9,236 nt of DNA. Source: Bryobacterales bacterium. Lineage in GTDB: Bacteria; Acidobacteriota; Terriglobia; Bryobacterales; Bryobacteraceae. This document shows, piece after piece, positions 1 through 6,907 of the stretch (positions are counted from its first letter, which is position 1; the number at the start of each line of letters is the position of its first letter). Made by a program: the position numbers and the translations under genes. The notes beneath the pieces are model-generated. The model was not told the DNA's origin, searched no databases, and saw only the letters and a program-made list of their open reading frames with translations. Location: assembly GCA_003132905.1 (NCBI GenBank), contig PKZC01000299.1, positions 261 to 9,496 of the forward strand, written 5' to 3'.

Positions 1-2
1 AC

Positions 3-1529
3 GGCGGAATAGAGCAGAGCATGAACGATCAACTGGCCGGACATTCGGGCGAACTGCTGGTCACAGAAGACGTTCAGCGGCACGGCTTCGCGTCCCAAAT
101 GCAGAATGAGGCGCAGCCCGGACAAGACGTTCAGCTCACTATCGATTCACGCATCCAATCCGTCGCCGAGCAGGAGTTGGCCAAGATGGTTGCCATCCAT
201 CACGCCAAGTCCGGAAGCCTGGTGGCAATGGACCCGCGAACCGGCGACATCCTGGCGATGGCCAACGTCCCGACGTTCGATCCCAATGAGCCGCCTAAGC
301 CTGGCGCTAGTGCTGCCCGCGAGAATCTGGCCGTGTCAGCGCCATTCGAACCAGGGTCGGTCTATAAAGTCATCACGCTTTCGTCCGCGCTCGAGACTAC
401 GCATCTGCGGCCCGAGTCGATGATTAATTGCGGCAATGGAAGTATCAATTTGTTCGGTCGCATTATTCACGATCACAGCCGGTATGCGTCGCTTTCGATG
501 GCCGACGTGCTGGCGCGCTCCAGCAATATCGGCGCCATCAACATCGGCCTGCAAGTAGGCGACAAGAATCTGTATCAATACATCCGCCGTTTTGGGTTCG
601 GCAAAAAGACCGGGTTGCCGCTTCCCGGAGAATCGTCCGGAATGGTCCGTCCGCTGCGGGTGTGGCAGAAGAGTTCCATAGGATCGGTAGCCATGGGGCA
701 CGAGATTGGCGTCACGGCTGTGCAACTGGCGCAGGCCTGCACCGTGATCGCGAGCGGAGGATTACTACTGAAGCCCCGCTTGCGAATGGACGAGCCCAAG
801 GTGGATCCCATTCGAGTGCTGCGGCCGGAAACCGCCATCACGATGCGCAGCATGATGGAAGGCGTAGTCATCAAGCCTTACGGAACCGGGCACAAGTATG
901 CGCGGCTAATCGGTTATACCTCGGCCGGCAAAACCGGCACGGCGCAGATTTACGACCCACGCATTCGACAGTACACTCACCTGTACAACGCGTCGTTCAT
1001 GGGGTTCGCCCCGGTGACTAATCCTCGCATCGTGATCGTTGTCACCATCAATGGAACCGAAGGAACAGTGGGTTACGGTGGACCTACATCCGCCCCCGTG
1101 TTTCGTGAAGTGGCCGCCGCGGGATTGCGCGTCATGGACGTGCCGAAAGATCTGCCCGAGATGGTTCCCGACGATCATGCTCCAGCCGACGAAAATGATG
1201 TTGCGATCGCCGATCTGGGTTCTTCCATCCCTCCCCCGCTGGTCCAAGCGGGAAATGCCGTTGCTGCCGACGACCGACCGGTGGCTTCCGCAAAAAGCGC
1301 TTTGGACCAGCGGATTTTTTTAGGCCAGGGTGGAGGCTCCTTACAGGATCTGGCGGGACCGCGTGTGCCGAATTTTCAAGGAAAGACCGTAAGAAACGTG
1401 ATCGAGCAGGCAGCCGCGCTGGGTATTCCGGTGGAGTTCACGGGCAGTGGAATTGCGCGCGCGCAGGTTCCCGAGCCGGGCGCGATATTGCCTGCGGGGC
1501 GATGGGTTCGCGTGCAATTCGGCCGCTAG
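3..1529 (+). CDS. ftsI: FtsI/PBP3-type class B penicillin-binding protein with C-terminal PASTA domain (5' partial)
   Basis: This is a septal peptidoglycan D,D-transpeptidase, which cross-links stem peptides in the periplasm alongside the glycan polymerase FtsW. The reading frame is open to the left edge of the window. The codons before the ATG at 21 read GGIEQS and continue into MNDQLAG, matching the end of the family's pedestal domain, so that ATG is internal. Roughly 190-200 residues are missing, including the membrane anchor (estimated against E. coli FtsI). Numbering from the ATG at 21, the three active-site motifs are intact: SVYK at 113-116 (nucleophile Ser113), SSN at 167-169 and KTGT at 304-307. 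After the transpeptidase domain (to about 375) comes an acidic, Ala/Pro-rich linker (about 376-446) and one PASTA domain (about 447-502). E. coli FtsI lacks this tail; the Firmicutes and spore-specific PBP2x/SpoVD types carry one. The position upstream of murE is canonical for ftsI. A sporulation role is unsupported here. Confidence 0.93.
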   Translation, partial: GGIEQSMNDQLAGHSGELLVTEDVQRHGFASQMQNEAQPGQDVQLTIDSRIQSVAEQELAKMVAIHHAKSGSLVAMDPRTGDILAMANVPTFDPNEPPKPGASAARENLAVSAPFEPGSVYKVITLSSALETTHLRPESMINCGNGSINLFGRIIHDHSRYASLSMADVLARSSNIGAINIGLQVGDKNLYQYIRRFGFGKKTGLPLPGESSGMVRPLRVWQKSSIGSVAMGHEIGVTAVQLAQACTVIASGGLLLKPRLRMDEPKVDPIRVLRPETAITMRSMMEGVVIKPYGTGHKYARLIGYTSAGKTGTAQIYDPRIRQYTHLYNASFMGFAPVTNPRIVIVVTINGTEGTVGYGGPTSAPVFREVAAAGLRVMDVPKDLPEMVPDDHAPADENDVAIADLGSSIPPPLVQAGNAVAADDRPVASAKSALDQRIFLGQGGGSLQDLAGPRVPNFQGKTVRNVIEQAAALGIPVEFTGSGIARAQVPEPGAILPAGRWVRVQFGR

Positions 1530-1538
1530 CGAAGCTTA

Positions 1539-3026
1539 ATGACAATTCAACAGATCCTCCAGGGCGCGAGGCTCAGGAAGGAGCTGCCGGTCGATTTGGG
1601 CCAAGCGTCTGTGGCGGGATTGGAGTATGACTCGCGCCGCGTGCAAGCGGGATTCCTGTTTTTCGCCTTTCCAGGAGCGCGTGCCGATGGCCGCGAGTTT
1701 GCTCAGCAGGCCGTCGACAAAGGTGCGGTGGCCGTTGTAAGCGAGTTGCCCGCGCCGTCGGGATTTCTCGGGCGCTGGATCGAAGTGGAGCATGGCAGGC
1801 GAGCGCTGGCGCTGGCAGCGCGAAATTTTTATGGCAATCCGGCTTCTGGCAATCCGGATGCGAGGCTGAAGCTGACAGGCGTAACGGGGACGAACGGCAA
1901 AACGACCACCACCTTTCTGATCGACGAGGTGTTGCGCGCCGCCGGAATCACAACGGCGTTGGTGGGCACCATCGAGTATCGGCTGGCCGGTGAAGTGCGT
2001 CCGGCCGTGAATACAACGCCGGAATCTCTCGACCTCTATCGCCTGTTTGAAGAGCTGGAACAGGCTGGTGGCACCCATGTCACAATGGAGGTCTCATCCC
2101 ACGCGTTGGCATTGGGACGGGTTTACGGCGTTACGTTTCACACCGCGGTATTTACGAACCTTACGCGAGATCACCTGGATTTCCACCATACGATGGAGGA
2201 CTATTTCGCCGCCAAGCGGCTGCTCTTCACGCCCGAAGGCGCGCCTGCGCCGGAATGGGCTGTGATTAACTTCGACGATCCTCATGGCCGCCAGATAGCG
2301 CCTTCGCCGCATACGCTGCGGTACGGATTCGAGGCGGGCGCCGACCTGCGCGGATCGTCGCTAGAGATGAATTTCGACGGTTTACGATTCACCGTGGAAC
2401 ATGCCGGCGCGCGGATTCAGTTGAGTTCGCCGTTAGTGGGCAAATTTAATGCCTACAATATCCTGGCGGCGTGCGGCGCGGCGCTGAGCTACGGCCTGGA
2501 TTGGACCACGATCACCAAAGCCATCGCAAACTCGCCACGCGTTCCCGGGCGATTTGAAAGCGTTCAAGAAGGCCAGCCGTTTCTGATTATTGTGGACTAC
2601 GCGCACACCGACGACGCGTTGCGTAATGTTATTTCGGTCGCACGTGAGCTGCGAGGCAAGCGCGTGATAACGCTGTTTGGCTGCGGTGGCGATCGCGACC
2701 GATCGAAGCGCCCGCTGATGGCGCAGGCCGCCGCCCAGGCCAGCGATTACGTGGTGCTGACGTCCGACAATCCGCGCTCGGAAGACCCGCTTGGGATCAT
2801 GAACGACGCGCTGGTAGGGCTTCGCCGTTTTGACACACCGCACACCATTGAGCCCGACCGCGCCAAGGCCATCCGCGCGGCGCTGGTGGAGGCTCGGCCC
2901 GGCGATATCGTGATTTTGGCTGGGAAGGGGCACGAAACGTATCAGGTTCTGAAAGATCGAGTGATCCACTTCGACGATCGCGAGGTGGCACGGGACGTGC
3001 TCCGGGAGTTGGGGTATCACAAGTAG
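1539..3026 (+). CDS. murE: UDP-MurNAc-L-Ala-D-Glu:meso-diaminopimelate ligase MurE
   Basis: This cytoplasmic ATP-dependent Mur ligase adds the third stem-peptide residue to UDP-MurNAc-L-Ala-D-Glu. The protein has 495 residues, the normal length. An N-terminal UDP-binding domain (YDSR at 30-33) is followed by the ATPase domain with P-loop GTNGKTT at 117-123. The motif EVSSHAL (184-190) follows, then the lysine expected to be carbamylated in YFAAK (Lys226). The C-terminal domain carries DNPR at 410-413 and GKGHE at 462-466. DNPR is the signature of mDAP-adding enzymes; Lys-adding enzymes lack that Arg, so mDAP is the inferred substrate. The ATG lies 9 nt after the ftsI stop. I see no clear Shine-Dalgarno sequence, so translation is probably coupled to ftsI. 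A 15-bp in-frame duplication (about 1832-1861) lengthens the linker just before the P-loop by five residues. Confidence 0.97.
   Translation: MTIQQILQGARLRKELPVDLGQASVAGLEYDSRRVQAGFLFFAFPGARADGREFAQQAVDKGAVAVVSELPAPSGFLGRWIEVEHGRRALALAARNFYGNPASGNPDARLKLTGVTGTNGKTTTTFLIDEVLRAAGITTALVGTIEYRLAGEVRPAVNTTPESLDLYRLFEELEQAGGTHVTMEVSSHALALGRVYGVTFHTAVFTNLTRDHLDFHHTMEDYFAAKRLLFTPEGAPAPEWAVINFDDPHGRQIAPSPHTLRYGFEAGADLRGSSLEMNFDGLRFTVEHAGARIQLSSPLVGKFNAYNILAACGAALSYGLDWTTITKAIANSPRVPGRFESVQEGQPFLIIVDYAHTDDALRNVISVARELRGKRVITLFGCGGDRDRSKRPLMAQAAAQASDYVVLTSDNPRSEDPLGIMNDALVGLRRFDTPHTIEPDRAKAIRAALVEARPGDIVILAGKGHETYQVLKDRVIHFDDREVARDVLRELGYHK
1832..1861 (+). repeat. 15-bp tandem duplication inside murE
   Basis: The 11-mer TGGCAATCCGG occurs at 1832-1842 and again at 1847-1857, exactly 15 bp apart. 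The repeat unit is therefore five codons and keeps the frame. It encodes GNPAS followed by GNPDA (residues 99-108). It falls in the junction between the N-terminal and ATPase domains, where E. coli MurE, as I recall it, is five residues shorter. Confidence 0.75.
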
Positions 3027-3029
3027 CCG

Positions 3030-4406
3030 ATGGAGTTCAGGTTCACCGACGTGGCGCAAGCGTTAGGATTCACCGTCGAAAGCGACGCACGCATTACGGG
3101 TTGGAGTATTGACTCGCGCACCGTCGCGCCCGGCGATCTATTTTTCGCCTTGCGCGGTCCCAATCATGACGGCAACGCGTATGTGGATGAAGTCCTGCGC
3201 AAAGGCGCTTTAGCGGCGATCGCGAATGAAGCGCGCCCAGGCTTGGTTTTGACGGTTCCCGATACGCTGGAAGCTCTGCAAGCCACGGCTGTTTGGGCTC
3301 TCGGGAAGTGGGGCGGCGAAGTGATCGGAGTGACCGGCAGCGCGGGCAAGACATCCACGAAAGACGTGATCGCGGCCATGCTGGCATCCCGGTTGAAAGT
3401 AGGCAAGACTATCGGCAACCTAAACAATCATGTGGGTGTGCCGCTATCCATTCTGCGTCTGCCCTGCGAGGCGCGCGTTGCAGTGCTCGAAATGGGCATG
3501 AACCACGCGGGCGAGATCCGGGAACTGTGCGCGATGGCAAAGCCGCGCATCGGCGTGGTCACGAATGTCGGACATGCGCACCTGGAGGCTTTCGATTCCA
3601 TTGAAGGCGTAGCGGCGGCGAAACGTGAGCTGATTGAATCGTTGCCTGAAGACGGCGTGGCCGTGCTCAACGCGGACGATCCGCTGGTCAGCAAATTTGC
3701 GCAGGTGCATCGTGGCCGCACCACCACGTTCGGAATCAATTCGCCCGCCGACGTCCGCGCGGAACAGGTGCAAATCACCGATGGCGGAGTGAGTTTCCAA
3801 GTAGACGGCGTTCAATTTGGGAGTACGCTGGTGGGACGTCACAGCGTCTTGAACATCCTGGCGGGATTTGCGGTGGCCTCGCTTTATGGCATCCGTCCCG
3901 CGCAACTCACCGAAGTGGTCAAAAATCTTGTAGCGCCTTCCATGCGCGGCCAACGTCTGGTGCATGAGGGCGTTGTAATTTTAAACGATTGCTATAACTC
4001 CAATCCCGATGCGGCGCGCACCATGATCGACGTGCTGCGGGATACGCCAGCCAAGCGGCGGATTGCCGTGCTGGGGGAGATGCTCGAGCTCGGACGCTGG
4101 TCTGAGTCCCTCCATCGTGATGTAGGAAGTTACGTCGCGAAGGGTGGAATTGATGTGCTTGTAGGGATACGCGGCGAGGCCTGTCACCTTGTTGACGCAG
4201 CGAGGCAGGCTGGCCTGGCAGTTGACGCCGCGTTTTTTTTCCCCGATGCGGGCGCGGCAGGCGAACACCTGCGGCGGATCGCGCAACCGGGCGACGTGAT
4301 TTTGTTCAAGGGTTCGCGAGGCACCCACGTCGAGCATGCTCTGGAGAGGTTCGTCGCGCGGCTCAACGAACCCGCAAAGGGTGCGGAGGCGCCCGCGATT
4401 CACTAA
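3030..4406 (+). CDS. murF: UDP-MurNAc-tripeptide:D-Ala-D-Ala ligase MurF
   Basis: This ligase completes the cytoplasmic precursor by adding D-Ala-D-Ala to UDP-MurNAc-tripeptide with ATP. The protein has 458 residues, typical for MurF. An N-terminal substrate-binding domain (SIDSR at 26-30, GDLFFAL at 35-41) precedes the ATPase domain. That domain has P-loop GSAGKTS at 103-109, in the MurF form GxxGKTS rather than GTNGKTT. GNLNNHVGVP (129-138), MGMNHAGEI (155-163) and NVGHAHLE (179-186) follow and are diagnostic for MurF. The C-terminal domain shows NDCYNSNP (319-326) and FKGSRGTHVE (426-435). The ATG is 3 nt after the murE stop, with no obvious Shine-Dalgarno sequence, which suggests translational coupling. 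A T8C4 homopolymer (4233-4244) encodes Phe-Phe-Phe-Pro at 402-405 without breaking the frame. Confidence 0.97.
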   Translation: MEFRFTDVAQALGFTVESDARITGWSIDSRTVAPGDLFFALRGPNHDGNAYVDEVLRKGALAAIANEARPGLVLTVPDTLEALQATAVWALGKWGGEVIGVTGSAGKTSTKDVIAAMLASRLKVGKTIGNLNNHVGVPLSILRLPCEARVAVLEMGMNHAGEIRELCAMAKPRIGVVTNVGHAHLEAFDSIEGVAAAKRELIESLPEDGVAVLNADDPLVSKFAQVHRGRTTTFGINSPADVRAEQVQITDGGVSFQVDGVQFGSTLVGRHSVLNILAGFAVASLYGIRPAQLTEVVKNLVAPSMRGQRLVHEGVVILNDCYNSNPDAARTMIDVLRDTPAKRRIAVLGEMLELGRWSESLHRDVGSYVAKGGIDVLVGIRGEACHLVDAARQAGLAVDAAFFFPDAGAAGEHLRRIAQPGDVILFKGSRGTHVEHALERFVARLNEPAKGAEAPAIH

Positions 4407-4440
4407 AACCACTATGCCGACGCGCTCCGTTTTGCGGGTT
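4369..4440 (+). repeat. 10-bp perfect inverted repeat spanning the murF stop and the murF-mraY gap
   Basis: AACCCGCAAA (4369-4378, in the last codons of murF) is perfectly complementary to TTTGCGGGTT (4431-4440). A nested pair CGGAG (4384-4388) / CTCCG (4425-4429) could extend the stem inward. In the mRNA this would fold into a long hairpin enclosing the murF stop codon and ending 12 nt before the mraY ATG. No U-run follows, so it does not look like an intrinsic terminator. A role in RNA processing or in mraY translation is speculative. Confidence 0.45.
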
Positions 4441-4452
4441 GATACCTAGAAG

Positions 4453-5586
4453 ATGCTTTATTGGCTGTTCTACGAAAAGCTGTTTCGCCACTTCACGCCC
4501 TTCCGCGTGTTCGGATATGCCACGTTCCGAACTGCCTTCGCCGCGCTGACAGCTTTGTTCCTGTGCCTGGCCTTGGGCCCCTGGCTGATCGCCAAGCTGC
4601 GCGAGTTTCAGATCGGCCAATACATTCGCGAGGAAGGCCCGAAGTCGCACATGAAAAAAGCCGGCACCCCCACCATGGGCGGCATTTTGATCATCATCTC
4701 CATTTTGATTCCCACGCTGCTGTGGGCCAACTTGACCAATCCTTATGTGTGGATCGCGATGTTCGGCCTGGTGAGTTTCGGGCTGATCGGCTTCTGGGAC
4801 GACTATGCCAAGATTCGCCGCAAGCAAAATCAAGGCTTGACGGTAAAACAAAAGTTCGGGCTGCAAATTCTGGCCGCGCTGATGGTCGGCTTCATGCTGC
4901 TGACGCTGCACGCTCAAAAGGCGTACTCCACCAGCATGAACGTGCCATTTTTCAAATCGTTCAAGCCGGACCTGCTGATCGATTCACTGCTGCGCAACTG
5001 GTACACATATCCGCTGGCGTTTGTGTTCTTCTTCGCCTTCATGATTCTGGTGATCGTAGGTTCGTCGGATGCGGTGAATCTCACCGACGGCTTGGATGGC
5101 CTGGCCATAGGGCTGATGCTGATTGCGTCGTTCGCCATGACGGCACTGACGTACGTCACCGGGCACGCGCAATTCGCCGAATATCTGGATCTGGCACGCT
5201 TGCCGGGCGCATCGGAGCTGACCATTTTCTGCAGCTCCATGGTGGGTGCGTCGCTCGGATTCCTTTGGTACAACGCGCATCCAGCCGAGATTTTCATGGG
5301 CGATGTGGGCTCGCTCGCGCTGGGTGGGGCGCTGGGAGTGGTAGCGGTTTTGATTAAGCAGGAAATTCTGTTGATCTTTATCGGCGGCGTATATGTGATC
5401 GAGGCGCTGTCGGTGATTTTGCAAGTGGGCAGTTACAAGCTTCGCAAGAAGCGGATCTTCAAGATGGCTCCTATCCATCATCATTTTGAACAACTGGGAT
5501 GGGAAGAATCGAAGATCATCACCAGGTTTTGGATTGCCGGATTGGTGATGGCGCTGTTCGCGTTGACCACTTTGAAGTTACGGTAG
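4453..5586 (+). CDS. mraY: Phospho-N-acetylmuramoyl-pentapeptide-transferase MraY
   Basis: MraY is the integral membrane enzyme that transfers phospho-MurNAc-pentapeptide from UDP to undecaprenyl phosphate, forming lipid I on the inner face of the membrane. The protein has 377 residues with about ten hydrophobic segments (first about 24-48, last about 355-375). Hallmarks seen are [16 protein letters not shown] (62-77), the catalytic-site Asp pair D116-D117 in [19 protein letters not shown] (209-220), [12 protein letters not shown] (281-292) and the MAPIHHHFE loop (338-346). The start is firm: the frame has a TAG at 4447-4449, two codons upstream, and MLYWLF aligns with the E. coli N-terminus. 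The 46-nt gap before it is the longest in the window. It has no good Shine-Dalgarno sequence but carries half of an inverted repeat. Confidence 0.98.
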   Translation: MLYWLFYEKLFRHFTPFRVFGYATFRTAFAALTALFLCLALGPWLIAKLREFQIGQYIREEGPKSHMKKAGTPTMGGILIIISILIPTLLWANLTNPYVWIAMFGLVSFGLIGFWDDYAKIRRKQNQGLTVKQKFGLQILAALMVGFMLLTLHAQKAYSTSMNVPFFKSFKPDLLIDSLLRNWYTYPLAFVFFFAFMILVIVGSSDAVNLTDGLDGLAIGLMLIASFAMTALTYVTGHAQFAEYLDLARLPGASELTIFCSSMVGASLGFLWYNAHPAEIFMGDVGSLALGGALGVVAVLIKQEILLIFIGGVYVIEALSVILQVGSYKLRKKRIFKMAPIHHHFEQLGWEESKIITRFWIAGLVMALFALTTLKLR

Positions 5587-5590
5587 CGCG

Positions 5591-6907
5591 ATGCCAAAGC
5601 TGGAAGGAACAAGGGTTGTGGTGGTGGGAATGGCCCGTTCTGGCGTGGCGGCCATACGTTTGCTGCGCCAGCACGGTGCCCGCGTTCGGGCCGTGGATGA
5701 GAAACCGATGGGCGAGATAGAAGGCGTGACAGTGGAGCCTCAAACAGAAGCGGCATTTCGCGACGCGGAGCTGGTGGTGATTTCGCCGGGCGTGCCGGCG
5801 GATCTGGATCTTCTGGCACCACTGCGTGCGCGCGGTGTTCCGGTGATCGGCGAACTGGAATTGGCCGCGCCGTTTCTTGAGGGACGGAACATCGGTATCA
5901 CCGGCACCAACGGCAAGACCACAACCACCGCATTGACCGGACATATTCTTCGCGAAAGCGGAATCGCCTGCCAGGTGGGCGGCAACATTGGAACGGCTCC
6001 CGCCGAGATGGTGGAAACGTCGAGGCCCGGACAGTGGAACGTGCTGGAGCTTTCAAGCTTCCAACTGGAAACCATCGAAGAATTCCGTGCACCCATCGCC
6101 ACTTGCCTTAACGTGACGCAGAATCATCTGGACCGCCATCACACTTTCGAAAACTACGCGAACGCTAAGGCGCGTCTGTTCGAGACGCAAGGGCCGGACG
6201 ATCTTGCAGTGTTGAATGCCGACGATCCCGTTACGGTGACGTTCGCTCAGCGGACGAAAGCGAAAACCGTCTGGTTCAGTGGAACGCACCAGGTTTCCGG
6301 TGCGTGGCTGGATGGCGAAGTGATTCGAATGCAGAGCGGCGAGCTTCTGAACGTTCACGACCTTCGCCTGCGAGGGCGTCACAACTACGAAAACGTCGTG
6401 GCGGCGGCGCTCATGGCGGAGCGGGCGGGAGCGCGTCTAGAACAAATCGCCCGGGCCGCGGTCACCTTCGCGCCGGTGGAGCATCGCCTCGAGTTTGTCC
6501 GAGACGTCAATGGCGTGGCCTATTACAACGATTCGAAAGCCACCAGCGTGGATGCCACGCTCAAAGCTATCGACGCGTTTCCGGGCGGCATCTGGATCAT
6601 CCTGGGCGGCAAAGATAAAGATAGCGATTATACGGTGCTGCGCTCGCCGCTGCGTGCCAAAGCCAAAGCCGCATTGCTCATCGGCTCAGCCGCCAAGAAA
6701 ATCGCTTCCCAAATCGGCGATGCCACGCTGGTACTGCAATGCGGCACCCTGGCGGCAGCGGTCCAGCAAGCCTCTCGCGTCGCCTCTCCTGGCGATACCG
6801 TCCTGCTTGCGCCCGCCTGCGCCAGCTTCGACCAATTCGAAAATTTCGAACAGCGCGGCCGGGTCTTCAAAGATCTCGTACGCGCCTTGGCGGAAGGAGC
6901 AAGCTGA
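5591..6907 (+). CDS. murD: UDP-MurNAc-L-alanine:D-glutamate ligase MurD
   Basis: This cytoplasmic ligase adds D-Glu to UDP-MurNAc-L-Ala, the second amino-acid step of precursor synthesis. The protein has 438 residues, the usual length. A Rossmann-like N-terminal domain (VVVVGMARSG at 9-18, ISPGVP at 64-69) precedes the ATPase domain with P-loop GTNGKTTTT at 105-113. GGNIG (130-134), ELSSFQLE (153-160), NHLDRH (178-183) and the presumed carbamylated lysine Lys193 (NAKARLF) follow. The C-terminal domain has YNDSKATS (312-319), GGKDKD (339-344) and the MurD-typical PACASFDQFENFEQRG (408-423). The ATG is 4 nt after the mraY stop. The last codons contain the ribosome binding site for ftsW, and the stop codon overlaps its start. 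Confidence 0.97.
   Translation: MPKLEGTRVVVVGMARSGVAAIRLLRQHGARVRAVDEKPMGEIEGVTVEPQTEAAFRDAELVVISPGVPADLDLLAPLRARGVPVIGELELAAPFLEGRNIGITGTNGKTTTTALTGHILRESGIACQVGGNIGTAPAEMVETSRPGQWNVLELSSFQLETIEEFRAPIATCLNVTQNHLDRHHTFENYANAKARLFETQGPDDLAVLNADDPVTVTFAQRTKAKTVWFSGTHQVSGAWLDGEVIRMQSGELLNVHDLRLRGRHNYENVVAAALMAERAGARLEQIARAAVTFAPVEHRLEFVRDVNGVAYYNDSKATSVDATLKAIDAFPGGIWIILGGKDKDSDYTVLRSPLRAKAKAALLIGSAAKKIASQIGDATLVLQCGTLAAAVQQASRVASPGDTVLLAPACASFDQFENFEQRGRVFKDLVRALAEGAS
6892..6899 (+). promoter_or_regulatory. Shine-Dalgarno sequence for ftsW, inside the murD 3' end
   Basis: GGAAGGAG ends 7 nt before the ftsW ATG at 6907. It is the strongest ribosome binding site in the window, and it fixes the ftsW start against an upstream in-frame ATG at 6739 that would run far back into murD. 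Together with the UGAUG overlap it indicates coupled but also independent initiation of ftsW. Confidence 0.8.

Noticed and set aside
21..23. ATG at 21 as the true start of the ftsI-like gene
   Set aside because: The frame is open upstream to the window edge, and the preceding codons (GGIEQS) form a conserved family motif continuous with MNDQLAG. The ATG is internal and the gene is truncated by the window.
4407..4452. Intrinsic terminator between murF and mraY
   Set aside because: An inverted repeat is present, but its loop is about 52 nt, no U-tract follows it, and mraY starts 12 nt later. That fits continued transcription better than termination.
4461..5357. 298-codon open frame on the plus strand overlapping mraY
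   Set aside because: mraY is unmistakably coding in its own frame through all family motifs. The alternative frame gives an Arg/His/Gly-rich product without recognisable features.
6739..6906. An N-terminal extension of ftsW beginning at the ATG at 6739
   Set aside because: The extra 56 residues are Arg/Pro-rich and out of frame with murD, which is clearly coding there. A strong Shine-Dalgarno sequence and the TGATG junction place the start at 6907, giving a normal FtsW N-terminus.
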